64,000 bases of DNA from Anaeramoeba flamelloides (Eukaryota > Metamonada > Anaeramoebidae): NCBI GenBank assembly GCA_027625915.1, contig JANTQA010000012.1, forward strand, positions 9,136,501 to 9,200,500, written 5' to 3'. Positions 11,176 to 22,264 of the stretch are shown one piece after another; positions within the stretch are counted from its first letter, which is position 1; each line of letters opens with the position of its first letter. The position numbers and the translations under genes are program-made. The notes under the pieces are model-generated. The model saw only the letters and a list, made by a program, of their open reading frames with translations, had not been told where the DNA came from and made no database searches.

Positions 11176-11271
11176 AAAATATGAGATTGTTCTAGTGCTA
11201 AGATGATATTAATCGTCGTTCTTCGAACTCCTCAATATCATCTTATATCACTTCGAACAATCTCATATTTC
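11176..11271 (+). other. Conserved long hairpin, copy B
   Basis: The outer stem pairs ATATGAGATTGTTC (11179-11192) with GAACAATCTCATAT (11255-11268). The inner stem pairs AGTG and TAAGATGATATT with AATATCATCTTA and CACT. The loop holds a mini-hairpin, GTTCTTCGAAC (11218-11228). It lies about 285 bp downstream of the shared stop codon, the same order as in copy A. Downstream, CCAAACTCGTCACATAACAA and a TTGTTTCC-AATCAAAACAATAAA block are also shared with copy A. Confidence 0.6.
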
Positions 11272-11529
11272 TCGTTCTTCCAAGCCAAACTCGTCACATA
11301 ACAAGGAGATTGTTTCCGAATCAAAACAATAAAGACCGTTATATTTCATCCTATACAATAGACGTACTTGTTTTTTTTTAAATATTTTTCACCATTTAAC
11401 TAAAAATAAAATTAATTTAATTTATCAACACAATTATGAAAAAATGTTTTGAAAAAAAAATTAAACATTTGCTAATTTTTTTACTTTTTAATAACTTCAA
11501 TTATAATAAACACTATTGGTTAATAAAAG

Positions 11530-13200
11530 ATCTTGGATCAAAAAACATTTTCGATCGAAATAAACAGTTTAGGTCAGTTGATTCAGAAAAAATGAAATGA
11601 AAAGAAAAATCAAAAAAAAATGAATTAAAAGAAAAATTTGATAAAATCAAAATTATTTCCAATTTGAATAAAATTGTCTTATTGTGATTCTTTTAACTGT
11701 TTTAGCTGTGTACAAATTTTTTGATTTTTTATTGTGATTGCTAATAGTTAAATGAAGGGGTCATTTAATCTGGCAATGAAAGACTTTTAAAGTGAATATA
11801 TTTGAGACTTCCAATTCAAAGATTGTCATAATATACACAGTCATTCGAAGTATTTGAAACTTAATTTCGTTTTCAAATTTTTGAATATTAGTTTAGTTTG
11901 CAATGCTATTATTTGAAAATCAAAAGAAATGAAAGTTTTTAAAAAAAGAGCATTCTTTTCAAAAGTGGGATATTACACATTGAAAGAACAGGTATAGGTT
12001 GATTTTTAAAATATTACATAAATAAATGATCTTTTGAAAAGAGTTATCTGATATCTCATTCAAGCATATTATTGTATTTTTAAATTCAAAAAAAAAAAAA
12101 AAATATTATTATGAAATAGGATTTACATTTAAAAATATCATGCAACAGAATACATGGAGTCTCCTATTATAATATGTTTTACTTTTCAAAAAGGATAAAA
12201 AATTAAAAAATCATATTTCATTTTCAAAAATTGTTTACAAATGCTTCTTTATCAATAGTTAATTTGAAGAGTTAAAATACTATTTTTCTTTATTTATTGT
12301 GAGAAAGGAGTAATCAAAGAAAATTTACTAAATAAAAAAAGAGAAGAAGAAAAATAATTAAAACATTAAAGTAAAAAAAAATCAACTAGTGATTAAAAAC
12401 TTGAACAACTGTTTATTAATTTTTTTTCTAAGAGTATATAATTAAAAATTTTTAAATTCGAATTATTTGATTTCTTTTTCACAAAAGGGTATATCTTCTT
12501 AAAAGATTAAAGAGCTGCTCGTATGCTTTTTTAATTGCTTATCTCAAACCAAACTGACGCATTTAATATTCAAAGAGAGTGTTTAAACTAATAATTCTTT
12601 GGTTAATTTTTCTTTCCTTTTTTTTTCTTTTGTTTTCAAAATTAAAGGTAACTAAGCAATGTAAACTAAAATTCAAAAATTTCCACACAGCTAAAACGTT
12701 TCAAACAATCACAATAATACAATTTCATTGAAATTGGAGATAATTTTGATTTTTGTAAAATATGAAAATCATTTTTTCATCTTTTTAGTTTTTAGTTTTC
12801 ATTTCATTGTTTGAATTACGTAATTTGTTTCGTTGGATCAAAATTTTTTTCGAACCATTGATATTAGGTTAAAGTTGAGTTCTTTAAAATGGAAGAACTC
12901 AAATAAAATTAGTTGGTAGTATCTAACCATTTGATAGATCAATAATTCCTAATAGAATTTAAACAAATTTACTAATGTATTTTTTTGTTTTGCTCTCTCC
13001 AAAATTTTTAACACACCCTTGATTTATTTGTATTAATAATTATTTATTTATTGTTTTGTGAGTATTGTAATTTATAAACAAGTGTTAACATTTCAATTAG
13101 TGAATGGTTCTAATTTGGTAAATCTTCTTGAATTGATTAAATAAGTTTTTTTTTTTCACAAATCGAATTTTGGTGTGTTAAAAATTTTGAATTGGGGTTT
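11530..13200. repeat. Repeat R5: inverted arms, with MITE M2
   Basis: The stretch 11530-11735 and the stretch 12670-12880 are inverted copies (shared ACTGTTTTAGCTGTGT-like and ATTGTGATT blocks), so they may be the ends of one element of about 1.3 kb. The part 12670-13200 is repeated in reverse at 23018-23560 in the presenilin intron. Within it, 13000-13189 is bounded by CAAAATTTTTAACACACC and GGTGTGTTAAAAATTTTG, an 18-bp perfect inverted repeat. Its equivalent is 23018-23208. No coding potential was recognised. Confidence 0.7.
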
Positions 13201-14506
13201 AGAAAATAAAGAACAGCCCGAGATATTCTAAATTGAATTTCTAGTTTGTTTTTGCTTTTCTTTACGAAATTAATCAAGAAAATGATCGGTAATATAAATA
13301 AATACAACTTTCTTTTGATCTGGGGTTTCCCCGTCCTGTTTATACATGATGATACTAATTTATACTTTGGTCACACAAAGGTTATTATTATTTTGTTTTT
13401 CTTTTAATATTTTAACTATTTTTCTTCTTGTTTTTTTTCTTTTTTTATTTTGATAATTTTACTTCATTCTTTCAATAAATAAATAAAGGAATACACATTT
13501 CTATTTTTTTATTCCATATTTTTTTATAAAAATAATTTTTGAAAAAATTCTTCATATGTAATCGTAAGAGATTAATAATATTTTTATCAAAATAAAATTA
13601 TATATTTTAAATTGCTAGTTTTTTCGAGAAATATAATTCGTCTTTTTAAGAAATTGTGATTAAAAAGAAATAATTAATTGATTAAAAATAGGATGAAAAT
13701 AATAATAAGTAGAAGAAGAAGAAGAAAAAGAAGAGAATATAAAGAAAAAAAAAATAAATAAATTACCCTGTTGTATTGTATTATTTTGTTTGATTAAGTA
13801 TTGTTCATTTTGTGATTTATTATTGATAAAATAAAAGAATTATAAAAAAAATAGAATAAATTATTTAAATAATTGAGAACAAAATAAATTATAAAAAAAT
13901 TCAAAAGAGATTATAATTGTTTAAAAAAATTTTTTTCTTATTTTTATAAAAAATATTTTTATTTGAAAATATTAGATCATATGGGCTTTTAACAAAATTT
14001 CAATTGTATAAATAATATTAGCATAAAATAAAGAAAACAGAAAAAAATGTTCTTCATTTATTGTAAATTTATCAATATTATTATTGTATAAAAAAATAAT
14101 AATTAAAAATGTTTTTAGATTGTTTTATTGTTTATTTTTCACCAATTATTCCAAGTAGTTTTATTATACATGTACTTTTTGAAATGGGAAGTAGTGTTGG
14201 TTTTTGGAATCAACTAAACAAATGTTGTTGTATAACCACCAAAAGAATCTTTAATAAATTTTTGTTAATTTTTTTTTTTTCAATAAATGAAATATATAAT
14301 GATATTTAAAAATTTTTTATTTGGGTTTAAATTAATTTATCTCAATAATTTATTTATAATTTTGTTTTTTACTCAGTTAATTATTTTATTAATTAAAGGT
14401 AATTCGTAAATTAATGAAAAAAAAAAAAAAAGATCATGAATAATTTTTTTAATTTTTGTAAAATAGGAAATGCTAAAAGTAAAACTTCAGTTAATTTGTA
14501 TAAATT

Positions 14507-15310
14507 AAAACTTTTTTGAAGTGTTCTATTTTAAAAAAGTGGACATTCAACCTTTAAATGTGAGTACAGCTTGAGGTGGGAAGAAAAGCACCTTTTCAAA
14601 AAAATTACCCACTTTATTAAAACAAAAAACTTTTAAAAAAGTAAAAATTTTTTCATTTGATTATAAATGTGCAAAAATGATTTCTTAATTTTTCATGTTT
14701 TTTTGGTACAATTGCGATTTTTTCATTAATGGTGATAATTTTTTAAAACTTTTTTTTGAGTTTTCGTTTTTCAAAAAGTAAAAGACTTTTTTAAATCAAA
14801 TTTTTTTTTTATGGGACTGCCCATTCTATAAAGAAAATCGAATAATTTGGATTAAAGGTTTAATTCAAAATAACAAAAATAATAAGAATAATATCTTTCA
14901 TATTATTCGAAATAAAGACTCATCATTTATTTTATCATTAGTTAATGATAAAGAGAATTATGATTCTTTATTGAAATTTCTAAACAAAAATTTAGAAATT
15001 AGGTAAAGTGCCTAGGTTTTTTTTAATTTAAGAAATAAACTGAAAATTAAATAAATTTTCTGTTTATTTCTTAAATTAAAAAAAACCTAACGGCTGTAAG
15101 AGGAAATTAATTTCCTCCCTTCATAATAAAAAAAAATAAATAAATAAATCAAAACTTTTTGTAAGTTTTCTATTTTAAAAAAGTGAGCATTCAACCTTTA
15201 AATGAAAGTACAGGGTTGGTGTGGGAAGAAAACACTTTTCAAAAAAAGGCACTTTTCACTTTATTAATACATAAAATTTTAAAAAGGTTTTAATTCTTTC
15301 AACCTCAAAA
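14507..15310 (+). repeat. Direct repeats of about 150 bp flanking a LINE-B fragment
   Basis: 14507-14667 and 15150-15310 are direct copies, roughly 80-85% identical by eye. Shared blocks are TTCTATTTTAAAAAAGTG, CATTCAACCTTTAAATG, GTACAG, GTGGGAAGAAAA and CACTTTATTAA. The right copy begins immediately after the AT-rich tail of the LINE fragment (14811-15149). The left copy begins with the same AAAACTTTTT. Confidence 0.75.
14811..15149 (+). mobile_element. LINE-B, 5'-truncated 3' end
   Basis: A frame from about 14815 reads CPFYKENRIIWIKGLIQ and on to DSLLKFLNKNLEIR, ending in TAA at about 15003. This resembles the last part of the LINE-A protein (CP-x-SEND ... ALKFLKEDL near 32150-32310). A palindrome follows at 15014-15090, in which AATTTAAGAAATAAAC pairs with GTTTATTTCTTAAATT. 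Next comes GGAAATTAATTTCC, and the element ends in an (AAAT)n tail typical of LINEs. Relatives lie at 51290-51520 and about 61386-61670. Confidence 0.7.
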
Positions 15311-15644
15311 AAAAAAAAAGTATTCGCTTTTTGAAAATATAAATGTATTTGTTCCAATAATTTTGAAATTTTTGAATATGAAAAAAGAAAACTAAGCACA
15401 GAAAAAAACAGAAATTCCCGAAAGAGACCAGCTTCTCTCAAATGATTTAAAAAAATTGTGAAAAAAAAAAAAAGAATCCATTACAATCCTCAAAATAGGT
15501 TGGTTAGTTTCTGTTGACTGTTTTTAATCATTTTAAAAATTTTTTAGTATCAGCTTTAAAAAAAAAACAAATTTCTATCAGATCCTCTTTTTTTCACGAC
15601 TACACTTGCAATTGATATTTAATATACCAAGTATTTTAAAGAGG

Positions 15645-17205
15645 AATTGGTGATTCGTATAATCTCACATATTTTTATTCAGTGAGATCTAAGATGGAAA
15701 AAATGAAATATTTATACTAAATTTGACTAAATTTCTTTTCCTATCTAAAAAAGAAAAAGAAGGTTGGTAAAAAACAGCTTTTTGAGAAAATTTTTCTTGA
15801 AAGCAATTTTTAGAACACTTAGAAATTTTCAAAGTTTTCTATTCTTTTTTTTTTTGATGTATTCGCGAAGTTAAGAGGGCTCTAAAAATTGTTTTGATAA
15901 ATCAAAATGGAGAAAAATTAAAAAAAGTTAGGAATTATTGTTTGCCATTTTCTGATTTGTTTAGAATATGATAAAAGCATGGTAAAATATATGGGCGTGA
16001 ATCGGAATTCACCAAAATCCTCATTTTCTGAAAATAAATCAATTTTTATCAAAATCACTTTTTAAAATTTTTTTTTTTAAAAAATAATAAAAAAATTGAC
16101 TATTTTTTGAATATATTTATTTTCATTAGATCGATTAAATTCAAAATTCCACAAAAACTTTTCCACAACAACTCAACCCAAATTTCTCTTGGGTCTAACC
16201 ATTGTGTTTTGCGAGAAATAACACAAACAAAAAAAATTGTCACGCCAAAATAAACCAAAGGCTTTGGGGTGTTTGGTAATCAAAATTCGATTCAAATGAC
16301 CAAATAAAGTAAATTCTATTCTTGAAAGAGTTCTTGAGAACTTCAATCCAAGAAAAAAACCAAAAAAACAAAAGACAAAAACAAAATTCCTTTCGAAGGA
16401 TTATTATGATTTGTGGTTACAATGAAACACTCAAGAAACCCAATCCCAAAATTCATAGACATATGATCTTTGAAAGTTATGGTTTTTTTATTTAGAGTTT
16501 TTGACTGTTGAGAGAAAAATGTTTGACACAGAAAAATGATTGGACACCATTTTTAATTGAGAACCTTAGTAAAATTGAAAATCAAATCCTATTGATAACT
16601 AGGTGAATTTTATATAAATCCTGGTTTAAATGTGTTACAAGTTCATTAATTTGTGGTGTGTGTAGAATACTCATTTGAATGGTTGATAACTAAAGTAGAT
16701 CATGCTATTTTAACAAAAATCACAGTTTTCGTAAAGTTTACTATTAATTATGAAAATGGTAATTTTTAAACTTGCTTTAGATTATAAGAGATAAGATTTT
16801 GAAATAGTAGAATTACCTTAATCGTTATTCTAAAAAGTAGATTATTGTTATTTTCTTTAGTTATTTCACAAACGATTGAAATTAAAAATCATTTTCAGTA
16901 AGGTTCCCAATTAAAATTGCTGTCCAACTATTTTTCTGTGTCCAACATTTTTCTCTCAACAGTGAAATGATCTTCATTTTTTAAGAAAGAAGATCTTGAT
17001 TATTTTTCTATTTTCATTCTCAATGTTTCTTTATCAGGGAAATCTAGTTTGCAGTCTCTCAAAATTTCTTCTGAATTTTTTATTAAAAAAATACAAAAAT
17101 GATATTTTGACCCAAATTGGAGAATATTTCAATAAGTTTGACTTAACAATTCAAATGAAGGTTGGATCAAAACACGTTAAGAAAAATTGGTAAATTTGCA
17201 ATGTA
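15645..17205 (+). repeat. Dispersed repeat R1, copy 1, with a decayed reading frame
   Basis: It matches copy 2 (26475-27400 and 29046-29215) over most of its length once the inserted element at 16505-16962 is removed. A frame near 16300-16430 reads NKVNSILERV and later FLSKDYYDLWLQ. Copy 2 has NKVNTILERV and YLSKDYDDLWIQ at the same place. A second open part, 16996-17193, ends in ILTQIGEYFNKF ... VGSKHVKKNW, with a spacing faintly reminiscent of a Myb/SANT helix-turn-helix. The protein is not identified. R1 is probably an old gene-bearing repeat. Confidence 0.65.
16505..16962. mobile_element. Inverted-repeat element nested in R1 copy 1
   Basis: Terminal inverted repeats of about 60 bp start CTGTTGAGAGAAAAATGTT and end with its complement. 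The flanks are TGA on both sides (16502-16504 and 16963-16965), a 3-bp target duplication. R1 copy 2 runs through this point without the element (about 27335), so the insertion is proven inside the window. A 3-bp TNA target suggests PIF/Harbinger-type movement; the family is an inference. It is 458 bp with no coding frame. Confidence 0.85.
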
Positions 17206-17482
17206 GGCTTAAATATCACTGTTTACAAAAAAAAAAAAAAAAACGGTATTTTTTTTTCATAAAGCATCATTTTCAAAAGAAAAATTTTAGCATTCTAAGA
17301 ACAAGTGATACTGAAGTGTGTTTAAACTAATTGGGTGTACACAAAATAAATGCAAATATGATCAAATGAAAATAAAAGAAAAAACCTGATTTTGATTCAA
17401 GAAAAAGTAAAAAAATGAAAAAAAAAATAAAAAGAAAGAAATAAAAAAACAAAAAAAAAATAAAAAAAATAAAATTGTTTAC

Positions 17483-18119
17483 CTCTTAATAAAAAACAGG
17501 CGTTTGGATGACTAATTTTGAGAGCAAAAAGATACAAAACAATTTCAGTCGCATAATTGCCACGATCGACATAATCCCCAAGAAATAAAAAATGGTTTTG
17601 GTTTTCTTTGCATGGCTCAACAGCTTCAATAATCGAAACAAGATCGAAAAACTGTCCGTGCAAATCACCAAATATTAAAACGGGGGAATCGATTCGAATT
17701 AAATTGGGTTCTTTTTTGAGTGTCTTTCGTGCAAATTTGCAAATCTTTAAAATATCCTTTTTGAAAAGCTTTCCTTCTCTTTTGAAATGCTTGAAAATAG
17801 CTTCATAATTGGGTTTCTTGCTTTTGTTTGGAAACACAATTTCGCTTGCAAGCCTTCCTCTAACCAGCTCCCGTGCCTTTGTGATCTGTCGATCTTCTCC
17901 ACAGTTGACAGTGCCTCTTTCATAGTCGCTTGACTGTTCAGATTCGCTTGTGGTAAGTGAACTTACATCAGAGTTGGTCTCGAAATCGGATTCAGAGAGA
18001 CTTGAAGTTGTGTTTGTATTTGTGTTTGTGTTTGTTTGTGTTTCGGTATTTTCACTATTTGTCAATTCTTTCTCGTTTTCAGAAGAATTACTTAAATAAA
18101 ACGGTGAATTTTCGGTCAT
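17483..18119 (-). CDS. Calcineurin A (PP2B catalytic subunit), exon 1 of 2
   Basis: This exon encodes residues 1-212 of the Ca2+/calmodulin-dependent Ser/Thr phosphatase. An acidic, Thr/Asn/Ser-rich N-terminal tail (about 1-85, with an NTNTNTNT run) comes first. The phosphatase domain begins after it, with GDLHGQF at 151-157 and GDYVDRG at 181-187, both metal-binding motifs. The exon ends at FLLRG, directly before the NHE that opens exon 2. The start was set at the ATG at 18117-18119; another in-frame ATG lies 30 bp upstream. The donor region reads AGAG then GTAAAC. The gene is divergent from presenilin, with 878 bp between the two start codons. The complete product would be about 666 residues; animal catalytic subunits are about 510-520, and the difference is the low-complexity N- and C-tails. 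Confidence 0.93.
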
Positions 18120-18997
18120 TGTTTGATAAAAAAATATATTGTGGTTCAAAAAACTGAAAAAATGAAGTTAGGAGTTGAAAACATAATAATTTTGTTCGTC
18201 TAATCTCTGTGGAAATATAAGTCAAGAAAAATTTGCTTTGGTTGTTTGAGTTTTTCCCAAACTTTACCAATAATTTTTTGTTAAAGGGTCAACATCCCTT
18301 TTCGAAAAAAATTTGCCAGTTCGAAGATTTTGCTTTTTTTACTTATGTGAAAATGTATTATTACCAAAAACCCGTTCTTTTCTGTCTTTGAAATTTAAAT
18401 TTGATAAAATTTCAACTGATATTCCTTTTTTTCAATTCTTGAAAAAATTTGTTTCACTTTGAACTATTAATTCACCCACAATTTATTTCATGGTGACAAC
18501 AATAAAAAAAAAGAACCAAATCAATAAAGAAAAACTTATGTGAGGATCTCTTTCATTGATTTCCTTTATTAGCGAACAAAAAAGAAAAATGAAGGGTAAA
18601 GAAAATAAATTTCATAATATTTAACCAAAGTTAAATAGACAATTTATAATAAAATAAATGGAACAAATTTTTCATTTAACTTTCCAAAAAAAAAAACGAG
18701 TTTTATAAATCAAGTACCATTTTAAATTTATTAGTTCTTCATACAAACCTCAACTAATAATTTTTCTTTGAGAAATTGGGGATCCTAGATTATTTATTTC
18801 AATTTTTGGCATGTGATTATTTTGAAAATCTAAATGAAAAATTTTATCTATTTATTTTAAAATAAACAGTATTATCAAATACAAAATTTGAAAATATTAC
18901 AAGAATTTGAATTGAAAGCTTCAAACAGCAAATACTCAAAAATTTATTGTTTATTTTCAAAAAAACATTTTTTTCAAAAGTAATTGTTTCAATTTGG
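18120..18997. promoter_or_regulatory. Putative bidirectional promoter region
   Basis: This 878-bp AT-rich interval separates the divergent start codons of calcineurin A and presenilin, so both promoters must lie in or beside it unless there are noncoding 5' exons. No TATA box or other factor site can be singled out in such AT-rich DNA. Confidence 0.4.
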
Positions 18998-19491
18998 ATG
19001 AGCAGTCAAAACGAAATCGAAGAAAAGAAAAAAAAAAAAAGAAACAATAAAAAACAAAACCACAAACAAAAAAACAAAACAAAGGATGTAGAATTTAATA
19101 CCCGTTATGAAATACAGGAAGGAAAAAGGGATCCAGGAAAGGAAGACTTAGACTACATTGTGGCTGTTTATACAAAACAACTCCGGAAGGTTTTAATCCC
19201 AGTTGCCGTCACCATGCTCCTCGTTGTGCTAGTTATAAGAACGGCTTACAAAGATAAGCCAGAAGAAGGCGCCTTTAATGACATTATGGTTTATAATGAA
19301 AGCGACGAAGACTCTGCTGGGTTTAGGTTTGGTGGAGCATTGCTAAATGCTGTTATCGTAATAGCTGTAATCTTGGTAGTTACCTTAATAATGGTGTGCC
19401 TTTATATGAAGGGCTTTGACTGGATACTTGTTGGATGGGTTATCTTTTCTGTTTTTATTATTCTAACATTTTATGGTTTACTTACTTGGTT
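18998..19491 (+). CDS. Presenilin (gamma-secretase catalytic subunit), exon 1 of 2
   Basis: This exon encodes residues 1-164 and two bases of codon 165. A Lys/Asn-rich cytosolic N-tail (about 1-58) precedes TM1 (VLIPVAVTMLLVVLVI). The first luminal loop has the PEEGAFNDIMVYNESDED region, equivalent to the human YTPFTED part. TM2 (FGGALLNAVIVIAVILVVTL, cf. human LNAAIMISVIVVMT) and TM3 follow. The start is the ATG at 18998; an in-frame upstream ATG at 18947 gives only a Phe-rich extension. The donor is TT|GTAAGT at 19491/19492. The spliced protein is 462 residues, close to human presenilin-1 (467). Confidence 0.93.
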
Positions 19492-20524
19492 GTAAGTTGT
19501 TTGTTTTTTTTCTGAGATATTTTAAATTGTTCAATTTTTTTTTTTTTTATTTTTATTATTCTCACCATCCCAAGTATTTGAGGGATTTTTCAAAAATAAC
19601 AAATCTTTATAATTCAATAATTAAACAAAATTTCAAATCACATTTAAACGAACCAAGTTCATTTTTTCTTTTCAAAAGTAATTAATTAATTAAAAAAAAT
19701 CCATACCAACAAATTGATTTAACAAAAATTCTTTTCATTGGTGATTCAATTTCTCATTTCTCATTTCACATTTACTTTCCAAATAACCCAACTGAATTTT
19801 TTGATTTACAATTAAAATCGATTTGACATTTTTTCTTTAATGGTCATCACATTTTTACATTCTAAAATTGAAGTAAAAGTTCTATTTCAAATATTTTATA
19901 ACTATTTTTTTACTTCATTTAAAAACTAAAACCAAGTCCAAAAATAAGGTTGGTTCTTAGAATCTAAATAGAATTCAAAACAACACATTCAAACAAAATT
20001 TGAGAATGATCAATTTACCATTCTTAAAAATTCTTTATTGGCTAACTTGATTTTGGGGGTAAATTGTGAAAAATAAAACAAAAAACACTAGCACCTTAAA
20101 AATTCTATTCAAATTAGATAAATCTTTTCAATCCCAAGAAAAATAAATACTTTATATTCATTGTAGAAATTAAGTCCAAGTGGGGTTTAATTTCTCAAAA
20201 AACAGGAAAAAATCTAATTTGAAAAAATTTATTAATTTTTCTTGTTCTTTTCAACAAAATCAAAACAAAATGAAAAATTGGAATTTTCAATGAAAACCTT
20301 TGTAAAAGGTGAATTTTATGGGATTTTTTGTTGATTTTTTTTTTTCCATTCATGCGAAATTGGTGTTCAAAAGTTTAACAGTATGTATATTAATTTATTT
20401 TGAACAATTTCAATTTCATATATATCTTCATTGATCAGTGAAAAATAAAGAAGAATATTATTATAAAAAAATTTCCTTTTTACTTCCATTTTACAATTAA
20501 AATCTATTTGACAATTTTTTTTTC

Positions 20525-20940
20525 ATTTTACAATTTTTTTCAGGAGTGGTAAGCACATTTTTGTATTTTGAAAATAAAACATACACGAGAAAATACTGAA
20601 GAAAAAATTTTTTTTGGAGTGTCACAAGATATTGAAACTTTGAAATCATAATACCATTCGTTGCTCTATTTATGTAAATAATTAACTTTAATTAGAATCA
20701 GAATCTTAAAATTCTCAAATATATAAACATTTTTTTTGAATAAATTTTTTTTTGTTTTATTAAAATTTGTTTTAATCGACAAGTGTGTTCAAATGGAACC
20801 TCAGAATTAAATAAAGAGTAAACCGCAATAAGATATACCCGCAAAGGGCTGTCTTTTAAACAAACCATTTCTTTATAATACCAAACAAGAAAGTTCACCT
20901 TTCCTCAGTAAACTTGTTGAAATCAAGAATGGGAAAAAAA
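20525..20940 (+). repeat. Dispersed repeat R2, copy 1
   Basis: About 410 bp are shared in the same order with 37540-37920: AGATATTGAAACTTT, ACCATTCG, AGTAAACC, ATATACCC, AACAAACCATTT/AACAAATATTTT, and a CAAACAAGAAAG-TTCACC-like segment. An inverted copy is split around the element at 39811-40264. No coding frame is convincing and no terminal repeats were found. Confidence 0.65.
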
Positions 20941-22264
20941 ACTTTCAAATTTTATTTTCTGAGGTTTGTTTCTTCTTTAACTTCCTAAATTGAAAGGTTC
21001 AAAAAAAAAAAAAAAATATCCACTCTTATTGTTTTTTATAAACCAAAACACTTTTTACAAAATTTTTTTTTAATATTTTTTACAAATATTAATATCAAAC
21101 TAAGCAAAAACAAAAAGTGTTACTTCAACAATTCAAGGAAAAAAAAGCTATTTGATTATAAATTAAAAAAAAAACTTCAAAACATTCATTATATTTTTTT
21201 TTTTTTGTACAAATTTTGAAAATTAAATATTTTGTCCTGTTTGGAGATTGATCTTAAAAGAAAAGTCCTATCACATTTGAATAGAATTCAGAAAATCACC
21301 TAAAAGGAAATATAATTAAACTATCTTGATTTTAATTTTGCTAAGAATAAATTTGAAATATTTTACTTTTTTCCATTTCAGAAATTGTTTTTTTCAATAG
21401 TAGAGTTTAAAATTGAATCTTAATCATAAATTCTTTCAATATATTCCCTATCTTTTGAGTCATTATATACAATAAAAGATAATAAATTGTTGGTTAATGT
21501 CCAAAAAGGGTGTTAGTTAAAAAAAGGCGAGAAACTCAACTTTGAAGAATTTCCAGTTCTTTAAACATAAAATAACAAATGTAAAATTTCTAAAACTCTT
21601 TTTTTGATCTCTTCTCGAATTATCTGGCCACTCATTTTCAAAACCAAAGAGAAATTGTCTTTGAAATTTTAATTAACTTTTTAAGAAAATTTCATCAAAA
21701 TTCCTTCAGAAATTCACTTGAATACAGAACACTAAATTTGAAAAAGAAATAAGATTCCACGAAGAATTTTGAAGTCTTGAAAAAAGTTTTAAAAAATCCA
21801 GAATGAAAAAAACAAAATAATTTTGAAAAAGAAAACTTTTTTGTTTAACTTTTAACAAGTTACTTATATTGATAAGCCAAACCTTTAAAACAAAAAAAAA
21901 ACACCAAGGTCTTAAAGAACTTAATTCTAAAAGTTAAAAAGAAGAAAGAATATTTTCAAGACTTTTTGAAAAATCAAATCACAGAAATCACAGAAACCTG
22001 AATCTCAACCTTTGATTAACTTTTTGATTTTTATTTCTCAAGAGTAAATTCATCCACTTTGATGATTTACCATAATCTTAAAATAGTTCTACAAATAGGT
22101 ATTCTAAATGATAAATTGTGAAATTCTCTTAAACTAGATTTTAAGTTTGAAAATAAATTGATTTTAATTTTTACAATTTAAAAAGTTTTTACCCCGTTTA
22201 TTGTCATTTTGATCACAGCCGCGCTATAAATAATATTTATCGCAATACAATATAATCTAGAGAT

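Larger units (their letters stand above)
8898..17482 (-). other. 8.6-kb intron of calcineurin A, packed with repeats
   Basis: The interval between the two calcineurin exons holds, from left to right, a foldback element with a GC-rich core (9103-10064), the decayed gene copy B and its hairpin (10713-11271), repeat R5 arms (11530-11735 and 12670-13200), a LINE-B 3' end between direct repeats (14507-15310), and an R1 copy with a nested element (15645-17205). I found no additional conserved calcineurin exon inside it. The stretches 13200-14500 and 15310-15645 are AT-rich and show nothing I can name. Confidence 0.8.
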
